Assembly: GCA_001798135.1 (NCBI GenBank)
Contig: MGRJ01000012.1
Coordinates: 1 to 13,640 of the forward strand
Reading direction: 5' to 3'
Length of the DNA: 13,640 nucleotides
DNA from: Deltaproteobacteria bacterium RIFCSPHIGHO2_02_FULL_40_28
GTDB taxonomy: Bacteria; UBA10199; 2-12-FULL-40-28
This document shows, one piece after another, positions 13,564 to 13,640 of this stretch. Both the position numbers and the translations under genes were made by a program. Each line of letters begins with the position of its first letter. The first letter of the stretch is position 1. Below the pieces are notes generated by a model that did not search any database, had not been told where the DNA came from, and worked only from the letters and a program-made list of their open reading frames with translations.

Positions 13564-13640
13564 GAAGTGTCATACATGGACCCGCCCGTTTGCAAGAGGA
13601 AAGTTTTTGAATAGGAATGGTTTGGTTTGCTGTCATACAT
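13544..13640 (+). CDS. N-terminal part of a small Cys-rich, possibly zinc-binding protein
   Basis: An ATG at 13544 opens a frame that runs without stop to the window edge, 32 codons. The translation begins MSNLKCKKCHTWTRPFARGK and continues to LVCCH, a CxxC plus CC arrangement suggesting a zinc ribbon. It overlaps the last 20 bp of the rlpA-like gene in another frame, which suggests coupling. A GGAGA at about 13521 is too far away to be a good Shine-Dalgarno sequence. The family is not recognised and the gene is incomplete. Confidence 0.45.
   Translation, partial: MSNLKCKKCHTWTRPFARGKFLNRNGLVCCHT

Overview
The window is AT-rich bacterial DNA. Its gene content looks Gram-negative and delta-proteobacterial or myxobacterial in flavour: a CSLREA-type beta-helix surface protein with a Myxococcus-type Cys-rich repeat, a MopE-like Asp-rich metal-binding region and a Cys-plus-TM-plus-RKR C-terminal tag; a large discoidin-domain lipoprotein; an RlpA-like lipoprotein; and several REP-like intergenic palindromes. 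The taxon is an inference from these features, not from a marker gene.

Layout. 1-187: possible start of an unrecognised minus-strand gene running off the left edge. 225-839: two strong palindromes, a promoter, then a BrnT/BrnA-type toxin-antitoxin pair. 893-982: tRNA-Ser(CGA). 989-2854 (-): AMP-forming acyl-CoA ligase. 2940-4139 (+): AAA ATPase of the DUF4143 family, followed closely by a PaaI-like hotdog thioesterase (4159-4584). 4581-6896 (-): exported beta-helix protein. 6918-7123: first copy of a 206-bp repeat. 7172-8341 (-) and 8478-9650 (+): two further, divergently transcribed DUF4143-family ATPases with distinct operator-like repeats between them. 9706-11730 (-): lipoprotein with a C-terminal discoidin domain. 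11836-12041: second copy of the 206-bp repeat. 12073-12831 (-): short-chain dehydrogenase. 12949-13126: three different palindromic repeats in a row. 13129-13563: RlpA-like lipoprotein without a normal start codon. 13544-13640: start of a small Cys-rich protein running off the right edge.

How the genes fit together. The ligase, thioesterase and dehydrogenase are individually compatible with acyl-CoA or fatty-acid metabolism, but they do not form one operon. The two large exported proteins and the RlpA-like protein belong to the cell envelope. The accessory layer is the more unusual part. Three diverged AAA-DUF4143 proteins each keep a Walker A, a Walker B, a winged-helix-like middle and a C-terminal D...E-x-K motif of the PD-(D/E)XK kind. 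Each is preceded by its own operator-like repeat pair placed around the -35 or -10 box. In all three, and in brnT, the predicted -10 box lies only 4 to 8 nt before the start codon with no Shine-Dalgarno sequence, which predicts leaderless mRNAs. The antitoxin, dehydrogenase and exported-protein genes have strong Shine-Dalgarno sequences instead. Two of the ATPases and the lipoprotein sit between the two direct copies of the 206-bp repeat, so that block could be lost or gained as a unit.
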